Positions 10,807 to 24,317 of a stretch of 64,000 nucleotides of DNA are shown here, piece after piece. A program made the translations under genes and the position numbers. The stretch's first letter is position 1; each line of letters opens with the position of its first letter. Source of the DNA: Eucalyptus grandis (taxonomy: Eukaryota; Streptophyta; Magnoliopsida; Myrtales; Myrtaceae); contig NC_052614.1 of NCBI RefSeq assembly GCF_016545825.1, positions 22,462,559-22,526,558 on the forward strand, read 5' to 3'. Under the pieces are notes generated by a model, which saw nothing but the letters and a program-made list of their open reading frames with translations, was not told where the DNA came from and did not search any database.

Positions 10807-12968
10807 ATGGCGAAGCTTCAGCTCCAGCTCCGGTTTCAGCTCGGGCAGCAACGTTCGCCGGCGCTCGCGCCGCCGTCTCCGTCGCGAGCTCCCACTCCGG
10901 GGCTTCGCGTCCGGCCTCTCTCGAGCTCTTCCGCCGCCTTCCCCGCCGCCCCCGCCGCCGCCCGTCCCGAGAGGCTCCGCGTCGTCCTCCTCCGTCCGGT
11001 CTCCGATCCGCGGCGCCGGCCGCCGTGTCGAATGAGCGGCTCGGGTAATCTCGACTTCCTTGACCTCGAAATTTGCGCGGGAATGGTGGGTTTGGGTTGG
11101 AGTCGCGTTCTGTGCGGACTTCCCGCGAGCAGCTGGCGTGCCTGCTGTTGCATTGCGGCCATCCGACTAAATTTTTGTTTTTTTTTTGTCTGCTGATGCT
11201 TCTGTAATGAACTTTCGATGTGGAGCGAAATTGTGGAATTGGAAGGGAGGCGTGTGGAAGAAGACTAATCGTGTGTTCGTTAGATTTGATACCGCAGCTC
11301 GAGCTCGAGAAGCCGGAGCAGAGGCCGGTGAAGCGCGCGAATGGGATTTTCTGGATTATACTCTTGAACCTTGGAATTTACGTAGCGGATCACTTGTTTC
11401 AGGTACTGAAATAATTGGGTTATCTCGTTTGCGAAGTATAATGGTACCGGCTTTGATTCCGACTTGTTTAATGTTGCTACCGATTGTGAATCCTCGTCGT
11501 CGAGTGGCGAGTCGAAAAGGGTGGAGTTTGCGATGTTGTGTCTGCAAATTACACGTTAGGGAAGTGCTTCAAGTCTCAGGGCAATTGCTGCAGCTCTGAC
11601 TGAGAACTACGGAGTTCTTGGAAGCTGGAGTAGGTCTATCAGAAGCTAATCTTGGAGATTGCGAAAGCATCTTAGGCCTTAGGGACACTTCTCTGGTCTC
11701 AGCATTTGGTATGGTTATGGAAATGTAATCCTAAATGAGAAGATAAAAGGTTGTCTACCTGTGTATCGGAGCTTAAGTTGCTCTGTGGTTGCACATGATG
11801 AAATCTCTAGAGCTTGGAAGTCTAACACGTGAGTCAGATGATGAAGGTTGGAACTTTCAGGAGGGGATCCTATTCGGGTGTGTTGCATGTCCTGTTTGGT
11901 TGTGCCATAAGAAATATGGATGCGGGGTCTCGGTTGATATTGAAGATCACCGTTCTGTTTTAAGAGGACTCTATTCCATCCCTTATCAGCACATTACATA
12001 GGGTGCAGGCAGATTGATAAACTGTTTTATGTACCTTCTCTTTGCTTTTTTTAGGTCTGGGGAATCAAAAGTCTCTACTTGTACCACAATCGGCCTACTT
12101 GGTACCAGTTTGTGACAGCAACATTCTGCCATGCCGATTGGTGAGGCTATCATGACAAGTTCCACTTACAGTAGTCACCTTGTGAATTTGTAAGTCTGAT
12201 CACAGTCCCTTGTGTCTTCCTCAGGAACCATCTCTCAAGCAACCTCTTCTTCTTGTACATATTTGGTAAGGTCTTAAGTTGCATATTGGCATGGATTCCT
12301 GGCTTGGATTAATGCTGAAATATGACTCTACTCTTTATCTGTGGTTAGGTAAACTTGTTGAGGAAGAGGAAGGAAATTTCGCTTTATGGTTTTCCTACAT
12401 TCTAACTGGGGCTGGAGCAAACCTTGTCTCATGGCTTCTTTTACCAAGAAATTCAGTTTCTGTTGGAGCCTCAGGTGCTGTTTTTGGATTATTTGCCATT
12501 AGTGTGCTTGTGAAGGTGAGCCATAGAATCATGAGCTGATCAGCAATTTATCCCTTGTGGAAATTTTTAACCCTCAGTTTTTTTTTATTGAAGATGTCAT
12601 GGGACTGGAGGAAGATCCTTGAAGTGCTCATATTGGGCCAGTTTGTTATAAAGAGGGTAAGCATTCATTCTTCCAGTCATATTTTGAGCACTCGAGAAGA
12701 CTGGTAAGTTGAAAAAGAGTTTCTTGTGTAATTTCAGTCCATGTTTATGCTATCCCCGTGTCCTTGATAGGTGATGGAAGCAGCTCAAGCTTCGGCAGGG
12801 TTTTCAGCCTCTCTGCAAGGAAATTATGCCTTACAGAGTATTAATCACATAGCGCATCTCTCTGGCGCTCTTATCGGCGTGCTTCTAGTATGGCTTCTCA
12901 GCAGAGTTCCGCCGGAATCTCCTAACCAGGATAAGTCGACTTTCCAGAGGAAAATGGATGGAAATTAA
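10807..12968 (+). CDS. RBL11: Rhomboid-like protein 11, chloroplastic
   Basis: Intramembrane serine-protease family protein, expected in the plastid envelope; the Arabidopsis relative is linked to envelope and lipid functions, and the substrates are not settled. Exons that splice in phase: 10807-11044, 11284-11402, 12055-12140, 12225-12265, 12349-12515, 12594-12656, 12771-12968. They encode 303 residues. Residues 1-80 are rich in Ser, Ala, Arg and Pro, like a transit peptide. The conserved part starts at about residue 95 (KRANGIFWIILLNLGIY, first membrane span). The catalytic pair is present: Ser203 in GASGAVFG and His267 in NHIAHLSG. The KLVEEEEGNF loop is typical of this subgroup. The gene is intact, with no frameshift. 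It faces AP4B tail to tail, with 1.5 kb between the stops. Identification rests on strong recalled similarity from residue 80 to the end. Confidence 0.9.
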
Positions 12969-14441
12969 ATATTCAAATGTGATCATACATGTAAAATTTC
13001 CCCTTCTTGTAATTGTCTGATTGTCTCAAACTAGAACAGTCCTCATTCATACCTTCGATTCCTTTTACTTGCTAGTAAAATGTTCACGATGAACGGATCT
13101 TCACAAAGTGGCTGTATACAGACCGTTGCCCTTTGAAGGTTCATTTTCATTTGTTTTGACATCTGTTGTTTTTATCAGTATTTTCTCCTGAAGCACCGAA
13201 ATGCACACCTCCCATTTCCATGTCTATATCCGTCGCGTTTCCTTGTAAATTACTTTTACTTTTAGGTTGAAGCACCCATAGAGAAGAACACTTGCTAACA
13301 TGATATTTTGGGTAGGTTTGGTTGACCAAATTACTGATTTACAAGTGACGATTATGCTGTGTGGCTCGGGTGCATGGCCAATAGAACAGATTGAGCTGCA
13401 AAGGCATCTGGAAGTCAAGGATAACGAAGAGCATTCATTATTCAGAAGAAAGTTTCGGGCTTTTAGTATCAAAGCAAAATATATAGGAGAGCAATGCAGC
13501 TGATATAAGACTGTTCAGTCGACTATACGAGTGCACCGCTCTTAATTCCTCCAGAGGATAGACCTAATGCGATACTAACATGTTGAGAGAGTTGAGGGCT
13601 ACCGTTTGCACTGACTGACTGGCTATCGTTATGTGCTAGGTCTACTAATTCCTCCAAAGTCATAATTTCGACTAATACCAGGTCTCCTAAAACTGTTTCA
13701 AAAAAATGGATATTAAGACCGGTTTACCTATCCTTACCCTTACAAAATTTCATCATTCCGGCAACTTATTGCTGAACAAAAGAGAAAATCGCATGTGTGC
13801 GGTAATCCCAAGTAAAGCCACAAAGAATAATCGCGACATCTTACGTGCATTTGTACTTCTGAAGAAAAACAAAGTTACAGATAACAAAATGCCAAAAGTG
13901 AGGAAAACAACGAGCGAGATGCGACAACTTCTGCTTATGACCTCTTACATCTGACCTCTTAAAGTTTTCAATGCTAAATCTAAACCAAATGGCGGTGGCC
14001 CATTAAAAGTACCAACAGAATGTACTGAAATTTACCTCAATTGTATAACAATGACCATATCATCCTCTACAGGAAATGGAAAAACAAGGCCCCTATCACA
14101 AGAACCTTCGCAACGTTTCTCAATTGAACAAATGAAGCTGATTATCCGTTTTTCATTGATTATGAAACATTTCAGATATGATTGGGGAAGTTTATAGCCA
14201 ATTTGCACCCCTGATAAGGCATCGCAAGAAGCGCTCTACAGTAGTACACGATGATACCGCTCATCTGCAGCCCAAGGGGAAAGGTACACAGCATCATTCA
14301 CTATTTGCCCCTTCTTCTCGTGCAATTTGTTTCTAAGACTTCCTCCTCTCTTTTATTTTTCACCCTTCCCCAACAACGATGGCAATTGAACAGAGCATAA
14401 CTCCCTCAGAAGCAAAATATTGGATACATGGCAGACCAAGT
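12969..14441. other. Convergent 3' spacer between RBL11 and AP4B
   Basis: This holds the untranslated ends of the two facing genes. The open frames (13300-13503 and 13706-13954 on +; 13147-13472 on -) have no recognisable domains. I see no RNA gene. The closeness of the two 3' ends could give overlapping transcripts. Confidence 0.45.
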
Positions 14442-17400
14442 TCATTGTACACCAAATTTGGACAAGGCCGACTGGAATAGAGTCGAGAAGGTCTGAGACA
14501 TACTCTGGTCATCAGCTTTGATCTTTACTTGTGCTTTAGCTGATGATGTATTGACAATGCATTCCACCAGAAAATTTGAAGATTCTTCCGCTTTCTGAGC
14601 AAAGAAGAAAAACTTAAAATTAGGGGATTGACCACCTGATGCAATGCACTGGATGGAATGGCCTTGCATGTGCCGAAGAAGGGCTTGGGGTGTGATCAAT
14701 GCTGCAATTCCTTGTGGGCTTACTGAAAATTCCTGCCGCAGGTGATGATATGTCTATTAGAAATAAGAATCATAAAATAGCACTACCTACTTCTCAATTA
14801 AAGAAAAACAAACTGATAAATGTAATACTGTTGCGTGCCAGCTACCCTGGTACACTAGACTCACTGATGCACATACAGAAGGTTTCTTAGCGATGACTGT
14901 TATTTACTCAGTGCTGGTAAATGAATTGCAAACTAACTATATCATTAACAAAAAAATGTCAAAAAAGGTTCTGGGTACTTTATGAGTTGCAACATTGATA
15001 GCAAATGTTAATCCTGGCATACAAGATTACTTGACTAGATTATCACGTTAAACATGAAAGTTGATGACAAAGAATTGAGAACATCAATCAATAAAGCATC
15101 AAAAACCTGAGTTAAGGATATTGGTAGCTGCCGCCACTTCTGCTGAAAAGTTCCTGGATCTAGAACAGCCTTTGGATTAAGGCTCAGAGAAGGAGGTGAA
15201 GGGGCAGGTGCAGGAGTGACAGATAAACCAAGACCAAGTAAATCATCAATGGCCAAACTAGCAGCTGGCACATGACCTGATAGACCGGATGTTAAATTTA
15301 CTAGATCTGATTGGATCTGTGACGCAGGAACAGATGCGGGTGCGTCATATAGAGGAGCACTATATGCAGAACCATTGCTGCTCAGAGCTCTGCCATCTTC
15401 CTTCTCAGTCTCAGAGGTACTCAAAAGCAAATCCTTGTCATTTGCATCAACTTGGTGCGCAGGAACTACAGTATCTGCAGCATCTGCTCCAATGGATAAG
15501 TTACCAAGCTCATCTGAGAACTCAAATGGGCCACGATGCTCCTTATCCGTAAACATGTAAGATGGCTGCAAGCAATTAGAAAGGTGTTAATCTGACTCCC
15601 CACAGTAAATCCTAGTATAACAGGTCAAAGTTTGAAAGGATTCAACACCAATATAACTTAGACAATCAGATTCAAGAGAGAAACTTTTGATAAGAAAAGA
15701 TTAACAGATAAGGAACCAGTATGAACAGAATACTTCCTCATGAGAAAATATTTTGAACTCCCCCAGAACTTGGCAGGTACATGTAAAAATCTATTTTAGG
15801 GTAATCTGAGATTCACAATGAAAACAGATTGCTTCTTTCTGCATAGATCCAGACAATCTAAATGCAAAATAGATAAACACAAGTGACATTATGCTGGATT
15901 AAGCAAAAATAGATTAGATGGCCAGTAAATGAATTCGCTTAGCAGAATGTTTTGAATGTATGGAGACAGGAGAGTGAACTGGAAATGAAGCCAAAGTCTA
16001 GAAAAATCATTTTTCCAGCTGAAGGCTTCATTAAAGACTAGTTCATTTCACAATAAAGATTGGCCCTACATCTTTTCTCTCAACAGGCTGTAACTCCAAA
16101 AGGAAGAGAAAGCAAAGTGTCTGATCATCCAGGAATAAAAGAAATTTATACATTTCGCTCAGAATATAAAACGAATTAAGGCGAAATTTGATCAAAACAG
16201 GCCAGGCAGACAGTTCCAGCTCTGTGCTAGGCACATATAATGGGAAAAGAGAATTGGAAGGAAAATGCAGAAATATCAGCAAATAATAGGTATCTTATAC
16301 ATTTGACATAACTGTACCTGAGGGAGGCAATAAAGTAGAAGTTCCTTAGAAGATAGAACACTAGTTACCTTCTGGTACACGACAGATAAACTGTTGAACT
16401 CATCAAATATCCTATCTTTGATTTCACTGCTTTGAGTATCAGCGAAAACCGAAACAGCTTGCTTGGGAGGGTTCACGACACGTTCTGCTACAGTTACATT
16501 GTATTGCAATAGCCTGTAGTAGAACAAGGCTCTATCATGAACATCCTGCAATGGGCAACAATTAGCAGGTCAAGATTTCATCGTCAAGTGTACTATGTCA
16601 ATGCACAACTAACAATTCTCACCTGGTGAAAATCAGCAAGTCCTGCAGCTAATGCATCTCCAAGGGCCTTCTGAGTCTCTGGTGGCCTTTTGAAGAAGCA
16701 TTTCATCACAGCTGTTAAGAGATGTAAACGGACCTGAGGGAATAAATGGCCCCAAAGGTTACCAAATGATATAGCTAAGAATCTTAGTTTTAGATAACTG
16801 AACTTCGTCTGCAGAACCACAAAGTCAACTTTGTCTGTAGAACCACAACTGATTTGTGAGAATAATGCTACTAGAGACAGCATAAGCCCAAATGCATATA
16901 TATGAGAGTTCTGTTACTACTCTGATGTTCTGCGACACTTTTCTTTTCAGAAACACCAAATTTTCAAAGCAAATTGATCTCTTTGTTCCTTCCTTGATGT
17001 AGGTACATTGAGAGTTTCAACTCCATATTTCCACTTCCCAAACCATTAGAAAGGAAAGCAAAAAGAGAAAAAACATTAGACAGCTTGTTCAAACTAGTGC
17101 ACACTTAACAAGCAACAGACATATCTAGAATACACCAAATGCGAGAGACAATGTCTTGAAACCTGGTTAGTACACTGTTATATGAAGTCAGCAACCAATA
17201 GGTATACCATGCAAGTTAGAACACTTCCAAGTATAAGAGAAGATACGAATTTGCTAATCGAGAAAGATAAATGATGATAATGAATCTACAATGCTTTTTC
17301 ATGAGTGATCACAATAGCAAGAGGCTTGAAATTCCGACAGCATACAAGATGAGGTACAAATTGAATTAGAAAATGCAAACTCAGATAGTTAACAATTGCA

Positions 17401-20400
17401 AACTGCCGCTACGACATATGTTTTCAATTCCTCCAAAAGAGAATAGACATTCATTGAACCATCATGCAAAACCTAATCCATCAAGGGTGAGGAGATCCTT
17501 TGCCCTTTTACCTTGAGCTCGGATCAATATAAGCCCAACAAGCCACAAGGAAGGCTGTGGGCCCTATAAACTAGCAGAGAACGAGACAATAATAGTGCAG
17601 TAAACCAGCGTCATATTACCTCAGAGGAGTGCTCATCTTCCCAATTTTCAATCAGGCTTTCCAATATATAAGGAGCATCATGCATATCCTGTGAATATTC
17701 CCCCAACATCCATATAAGAGCTGCCTTTGCCTTTGGCTCTTGGACATTTTTGGAACTGATATTTCCAACAACAGCAATACAGTCTTGGCTCCATTGAGGA
17801 TATTTCCTTAGCAAATCTTTTACAAGAACCTGCACCACAATTGGACTTGGATCAATAAGGCCAATGTCACAGCCATAGCACGGACAAATTCTGATGAACA
17901 ACTACCAGAGTCTCTGCCGTCACATAGTCCTTCTCCATTTCTAGAAACTGAAGAAGCCTATCCACAATGGCATTAACATCATACTGCTGAAGTGCAATCT
18001 TTCCAACAGCACGAATTGACTCCCTTGCCATAGGAATGTCAACATTCGCAGCATATTCACATAGCTCTGTCACTGAGATTGATTCAATAACACCAAGAAT
18101 CAGTAACAATCAAAAGATAACATGATATGATGTGCATATATACTGACAAATTTTCCCTCCTCCAATACTCCGAGGTGGCTCAGAGTGAGTCAACGTTGTG
18201 TTTACTCACCAATTTCATAAGTGTTGCTCTCATTTGCAACCGCTGTCAACATCTCAAGCTTCAATTTCTTCACGTAAAATGGCTCATTGTATTGGCAGTA
18301 AAAGTGTTTGTAGTCCGAGGAAAATAAAATTGGTGCACGCATCACTAAGAGATGCAGATGGCTCAAAACCGCATAAGATTGCTCTGGACTGCCAGAGCTC
18401 ACAAGCGTCAGCAAAGGGGCTTTAATACGTTCATAGACCTAATGAAGCCAAAAATAAAACCACGTTCAGGGCTAGGAACTGCAAATTCCTGAGCAAATAA
18501 ATGATAGCCATGCAACCAACTTACAAAATATTCATCTCAAACATAAAAAAATATAACATACACTTCCGTAGTGTACATATATAAAGCCTGCAGACATATC
18601 GAATACATCAAACTAGATTGGAGTTAGAAATAGAAAATGAATAAATCAAATTGGGATCCTGCCCACTAGCTTGAGAGCCATATATGCTATTTCGTCTATC
18701 TTCTTGGTAACTATATTATGTCTAGTCAGCACCTCTTTATTAGAAACTGATTTTAGTTTGTCATGAATGATGTGTTCACAAACATGACCAAAATCCAAGC
18801 AGGCTAGCACATCCAATATGTCAATTGGGCAACTCAATCTTTCAAGAACTAATGAGTCAGAGTTGCTCTTCAATTCTGGAAGTTTTCAATAGGCAATGAC
18901 AGCAAAATAACTGCTAGTACAATACCATATTTCCACATTTAACAAAGTTGCGATAGGCACCTGCTGATGAACGTCATTCATGGACAAGGTCAACTGTAGA
19001 AAAACCTTGATGGTGGCCAATACAACAGCACCATTAGCATGTTGAAGTCTATCTTCGAGGAGATTCATGATGTCAAATATCTCATTGTTATCTGACGGTA
19101 CATACTTAGCAACTAACTCCAACACGAGAGATTGGGCCCACTCACTGAATTCCTTAATCCTGCATGCAACCAAACATTTACATTCTACTTATCTGCAATC
19201 CCACACTGTGAAGAGACTAATATCGCTCTAATGAAGTGAACCAATTGCTCAAGAAACAAAAGCATCATAATGCATCCTAACAGCATAATCCAGGCACAAG
19301 TTATCCTCTTAGAGAAAACATTGACACAAAACAACACGGCTATCCAACAAGTTGCGACACATTAGTCATTGCAGGTATACAGATGCCAAATATGCCAATA
19401 CTGAAAGCTTGCATTTCTGACCCCATAGAGAGTTTTCCATCCCAAAAATCCATATAACCAGGAACAAATTTACACTTGTCAGAAAAGGCCTGATAAAGCA
19501 GATCAGGCAATTCTATCAACGGCCCACTAGCAGTTATATGCTATTTTTATTATATTAAAAAAAAAAGACAAAAATTGGGGGCTTATTTAAGCAATCATCA
19601 TTTGAACTTACTTCTATGTTAACTAAGTTAATACTTATAAGTGGCATGCATCCTCTCATATTAGTTTCTGACAACATTAGAGGTACATCATCTCACGCTG
19701 ATATTCACAGATACCAACTAAAGCAGGTTTTTGACAACCAAAACAGCTGGCCAGACCTCAGGCTACTGTCATCAAAGTACAAATTTCAATCAATTCTAGC
19801 TACAAAAGGAATTTGTACAAGAGTTAAAACATATGGCACTTGCAGATACCGATTCAAAAAGTAATAGATGAGTGGCTTGCTAAGTAAAGCTTCTCTCTCC
19901 CTCGATGCTTCCTCAGAGTTGCTTGCCTCCAAGGTCCATATCTCTTGCAATGCTGCCAAACAATTTGCAATGACCTAATAAGACAACAGTGTTAATCTCC
20001 TTCTGCAAGAGAATGGGAAAATACAACATATGTGGGTAAAAGGAGGCCTTTGAGCTGAGATTGGGGAGACATGATCCCACCTGGGTGTCAGGATCATTTA
20101 GCATCAAACGCTTAAGCATTGCTGGAAAGTCCGCATCAATACACGTCACAGCTGATATATGATACAGTTTCAGAATCCCAATCACTGCCACCGTTCTCAC
20201 ATAACTGTTACTATCCCTTAAACCTGAACCCAATGGGCCAACCAAGTACTCCACCAAGTTGGCAACTCTCAATGAGCACAAGCTTCGCAGTGCAAGCCCA
20301 CGAATCATTGGATCCTCATCCTTGCAGTCCCTCTGAAGAAAATTAATAGTTAAAAGTGCGAGATCTGGATTGCCCTTAGCATAGTTCCCAACATATAGAT

Positions 20401-21474
20401 AACACATTTTCTTCAGGACTATATCTGAAGTTGCGGAGCACATGACCATTTCACCGAAGACAGATGAGACATCGATTCCTACAGTCATGTAGGATATCAC
20501 TTTCTTGAACAAATCACGCTTGGAGTCATCAACACCAGGAGCTCGGCTGCCAGCAAGCTGCCGGAGTTGTGCTTTAGATCTGAAACTTCACCTTTTCTGC
20601 CAGCATTTGGATTTACAGTTAGAAAAAGAAGTCCTCAAATCCTAAATACTTGTTGAAACAAAACCATCCTCAACATGACCATTAAATAATGCAAAAACCC
20701 AATAAAACTTCCTTCTCGTCAAGTGACTAAAATACTTATTTAGGGTCTGTGTTTGAGAGGGCTAAATTATTAAGTCAAAACCGATAGCTAAAGCAAAAAA
20801 ACCAATCACACCAAACAAGCCATTAGATTTTCTTTTTCACCTTTACTCACCGAACAGACCATTTGGGACTACTAACTCCTCCCATTCAAAGAAAGTGAAA
20901 CATCGGAGAAGATGGAATTACAAAGATAGGAAAAATTTTACTCGCTAACTCGGCAATTCTCTTCTGGAGCTCCAGAAACTAACAGAAACATGAAACGCAC
21001 CACAATCATCCAGATTATGGTCATACATATCAAAATCAGGAGTTTAAGCATGTTCTTCCATCTCCATGGAAGAAACGCAATGCCGAGTAAATGCATATGC
21101 ATCAGAACAATCAGAGAAGAGGGCTCGATGATGAAGGCAACCGCAATGGACAACAAGCGGAACACTAAACTAAAATTGCCAAACTAGATTTTCTCGATCA
21201 ACTCCAGGAAAACACATTACGCCGGGCCAGTATCGCTCCTAGGCATCATCCGCTAATAGCGATGAAGAACGCAACATCGAATTGCACTAAGGACGACCGA
21301 AACCGCGACAATCACTCGAGATCGCAGCGGAGGCACTACGAAGCCGAAGCGATTTCCTCTTCCGATAAGCCAAATCGAGCGCGGGACCGGGGGCGAGGAT
21401 CGGACCGGGGGAAGGACTCACCCGGAAGGCTGCGACGGCGACGGAGACCGCTGGGCTTGACCCGGCGGAGCCAT
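14442..21474 (-). CDS. AP4B: AP-4 complex subunit beta (beta-adaptin-like protein A)
   Basis: Large subunit of the AP-4 adaptor, which sorts cargo at the trans-Golgi, in plants towards the vacuole. Exons on the minus strand: 21474-21422, 20596-20081, 19974-19850, 19159-18961, 18438-18210, 18072-17906, 17829-17620, 16733-16623, 16545-16369, 15565-15107, 14732-14442. The product would be about 845 residues, the usual length. It starts MAPPGQAQ with a Ser/Pro-rich head. The adaptin trunk follows (VISYMTVGIDVSSVFGEMVM, then YLYVGNYAKGNPDLALLT and NSYVRTVAVIGILKLYHIS). After it come a Pro/Ser-rich hinge (exon 10) and a C-terminal appendage (SGGQSPNFKFFFFAQK). All phases agree except in exon 2, where an A run (plus-strand T's 20573-20575) is one base short and shifts the frame after VSDLK. 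This is likely a sequencing error, but as written the gene is broken. Confidence 0.9.
18640..18880 (-). other. Unexplained open frame in AP4B intron 4
   Basis: Inside the 522-base intron between AP4B exons 4 and 5 lies a minus-strand frame of about 76 codons with a protein-like composition (for example LERLSCPIDILDVLACLDFG). It has no counterpart in the AP-4 beta proteins I recall, and the flanking exons join perfectly without it. It could be a captured fragment or chance. Confidence 0.2.
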
Positions 21475-21796
21475 GGCGGCGCCCGGACGCGGCGATTGCG
21501 AGCTCCGACGGGGCGCCGGCGACGGAGATCCGGCGATCGAAGAGAGCGGAGAGAGATCTACGACGGGCGAGCTCGAAGCGAGGAGGTCGAAGAAGAAGGG
21601 GGAGATGGATGACGGAATTTCCCCGTCGCGACGCCCCGTCCGATACTGACTTTGTCCGTGAACACGCTACGCTGAGATCGCGCTCCGCCGCCGTGCCGTT
21701 TTGGAAGCGAGGGGGGGCCTCTTCGCTAGTGGGAAACTGACTGGGAGGTGAAACGACCCGCCGTTTCGGAGTTGAGCTACAGGTGACAATTGAAAG
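21475..21796 (-). promoter_or_regulatory. AP4B 5' leader and proximal promoter
   Basis: This GC-rich leader (21475-21720) lies upstream of the AP4B start and gives way abruptly to AT-rich repeat sequence at about 21800. No TATA box is obvious. The long open frames here on both strands (21262-21612 on +, 21287-21814 on -) are consequences of GC-rich composition. Confidence 0.4.
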
Positions 21797-22070
21797 TATT
21801 AACAAATTCATCAAAGACTAATTTTTCAACGACAAAAAATTCAAAATTGATACATTTTCCGTTAATTCATGTTAAATTAGATCAATGCCATAAAAATCTA
21901 CAAATTAATATACGTATAACAAATGAAAGATAAAACTCTAAATTGATACGCTCGTCATCGCCACGTGTCATTCGATTCAACAATTTAATAATAAAATTTA
22001 ATTAAGATTAATATGGGATGAATTTGTTATAAATGTATTAATTTTGGATTTTTCATAATATTAACGTAAG
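21797..22070. mobile_element. Decayed MULE-type MITE, family A
   Basis: The element shares the family phrases, including a central CCACGTGTCA. It ends near 'ttttggatttttcataatattaac', which mirrors the start 'gtattaac...gac aaaaaattc'. Target-site duplication is not resolved. It lies just upstream of the AP4B leader. Confidence 0.45.
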
Positions 22071-22949
22071 TTGAAACGATGTCTCATGCCCTTTGAGTTT
22101 TGATATCGTTGCACGATAGCCTCTAAAAATTGAGAATCACGAATTATCCTTGAACAATTGCCATACTTTGATTTGTTGTTGCAGCAGCCGGTAAATGGGT
22201 ATGCGGGCGTGAACACAAATGGCCCCATAAAAAATCGTAACTCATGAGGGTAATAATCCGTAAATTTTCAAAGTTGGGATGTTATTGTGCAATAATACGA
22301 AGTTCATGGGGTAATTCACAACTTTCAAGAGTTTAGAGCTTATTAGGTGACCGCACGAAAATTTGGAGGGATTTAGACGTCAGCTCGAGCTTTTAACGAG
22401 TAAATCTCTTATCGAAGGAATTTGGGCATTGATCTAATTAGGCATTTGCGCAAATTCATCCAGTGAAATTATACTCGAAGAAGCACTTTATCATATTCCA
22501 CCCCACAAAATCTTGATAATGTACCCATAGGAAAGGGCTCTAATTTATGGCTATAAGTACGTAAGCTTTCCTTCCTGAGAATTAACAAAGAATTTGAAGG
22601 AAATTTACCATCCAAAAAAGTGTACATTGTGTCAAATTAGAAAAATGTCTATATATGCTAAGGTGCATTTGTTTCACTAATAAATTATAATAAAGGAATA
22701 TATTTTGTAGGGAAAATGAAAAAAAAAATGGCAATTGAACTTTTAATTTGTTTGATGTGGTTTTTGAACTTAGTCAATATGAATATGGTCCCGAGACTTT
22801 TAATGTCTTCAATGAGATTTTTGAAATTTTAATACATGTTCAATTTAGCCCCTACATTATATAAAAAAATTCAATTTTTTCCTAAACTTAGAACTAATAG
22901 AAATAACAATATTTAACATTATATGCCAAAAGCTTAAAGACAATATTAA
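22071..22949. other. AT-rich spacer with decayed repeats
   Basis: No gene. The part from 22660 has the 'aggtgcatttgtttcact' phrase that recurs at 33344 in ASI1 intron 3, and 22740-23040 matches the decayed repeat at 7370-7820. Confidence 0.4.
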
Positions 22950-23927
22950 ACAAACTAAAAGTTTATAGATCATATTATACATTGACCAAAGTTTAAGGAC
23001 CAAATTATACATCATATCAAAGTTCAATAATCATTTGTGTCATTATCCCTATTTTGCATGGATATTATTTTCAAGGAAAATGATTAATTTTCATTTATTT
23101 TGTGGTTTAGGAAAAGTGGTTTCTTTTTGCAAGGAGGATAGAATGTTTTCCCCGAGTTTAAACTTTTTATTTTCTATCCATGAAAAGTACTTTTTGTAGT
23201 TGAATTAATTTCCCCCATCCAAATATTGAAAAATCGGAAACGAATTTTTGAAAACAACTTTCCTTCAAATAAATGAACCCTACAGTGACAATTTCATGAT
23301 AAAGAACAAAAAAAAATTGTTTGTGAAAATTATTTTCAATGAATATTGTTAGTTTTTATTTGTTTGGTGGTTTGAAGAAAATGACTTTCACTTTTTTCTC
23401 TAGTTTAATTTGACTGTTTTCAGTCAATAGAAAATGTTTTTCCTTTTCAGTATATTAATTGGTCTTCTATCATTCAGATGCGGGAAATAAATGCATTCTA
23501 TCCCCAAAAAATACAAAAAGAACGAATGCAAATTTAGTAGAACACGGATCCTCCATTGCTGACAAATGAAATTTGACTTCGACATTAAAAATTCTTGAAA
23601 CTTAATATTGTGTCCGGATTGCTCGTCAATTACTTGATTAAATAAGAAGATGCTTGTGGTTTTTCTAGGCAATGTCACCACGTGTAATATATAACATGAA
23701 AGGTCAAACATTTTCTTATCTTCCATGCCAAACAAAACGTCTCAATGAAAAAGTCAAACATTTTTCTTAAAAAGTTTTTGGACAAATGTAAGTAAAGTTT
23801 GACAAATCTTTTTGGGAGAGTTCTCCAAAAATGTAATTACATTTTCAAAACCCTCCAAGGCCTTTTTAACCAATGGGGTGTTACCGAAGCTTTTCTTATT
23901 TCCTATCTAATTCTTATTTAATATTTG

Positions 23928-24217
23928 ATTAATATCACGAAGAATCTCAAATTAGCACACCTATAATAAATTTACTTTAAATTAATTTTTTAACCATTGA
24001 AAATCCCAAATTGACATATTTGTGATAATTTTATTTTAAATTAGTTTTCATTAAACTAAATTAATACTACTAAAAAACACAAATTAATATACTTATGACA
24101 AATAGAGGGCAAAATGTGTTATCAAGCTCGATAATTTGATGATAAAATTTAACAAAAATCAATGGACATTAAATTTATCGCGAATGTATTGATTTTGGGT
24201 TTTTTGTGATATTAATC
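23928..24217. mobile_element. Family A MITE within duplicated block, copy 1
   Basis: Its ends read taatatcacga and gtgatattaa, mutual reverse complements at the tips, with the family's repeated internal phrases. The same element occupies the same place in copy 2 (about 27430-27722), so it inserted before the duplication. Confidence 0.55.
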
Positions 24218-24317
24218 CCTTAATAATTCATAATTCCTGTTTTATCCCTCATTTCCTATTGCTAACTTCAAAACATTGAGCCAATATTTAACCCCTAGCC
24301 TAAGGCCCACTTTCAAC

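Noticed and set aside
10641..11196. Alternative frames over RBL11 exon 1 in three phases
   Set aside because: Only the frame starting at 10807 with donor at 11045 joins in phase to the conserved exons.
21262..21814. Long frames on both strands over the AP4B first exon
   Set aside because: AP4B exon 1 (MAPPGQAQ...) uses a third frame here and joins to the conserved exon 2; the long frames are composition artefacts.
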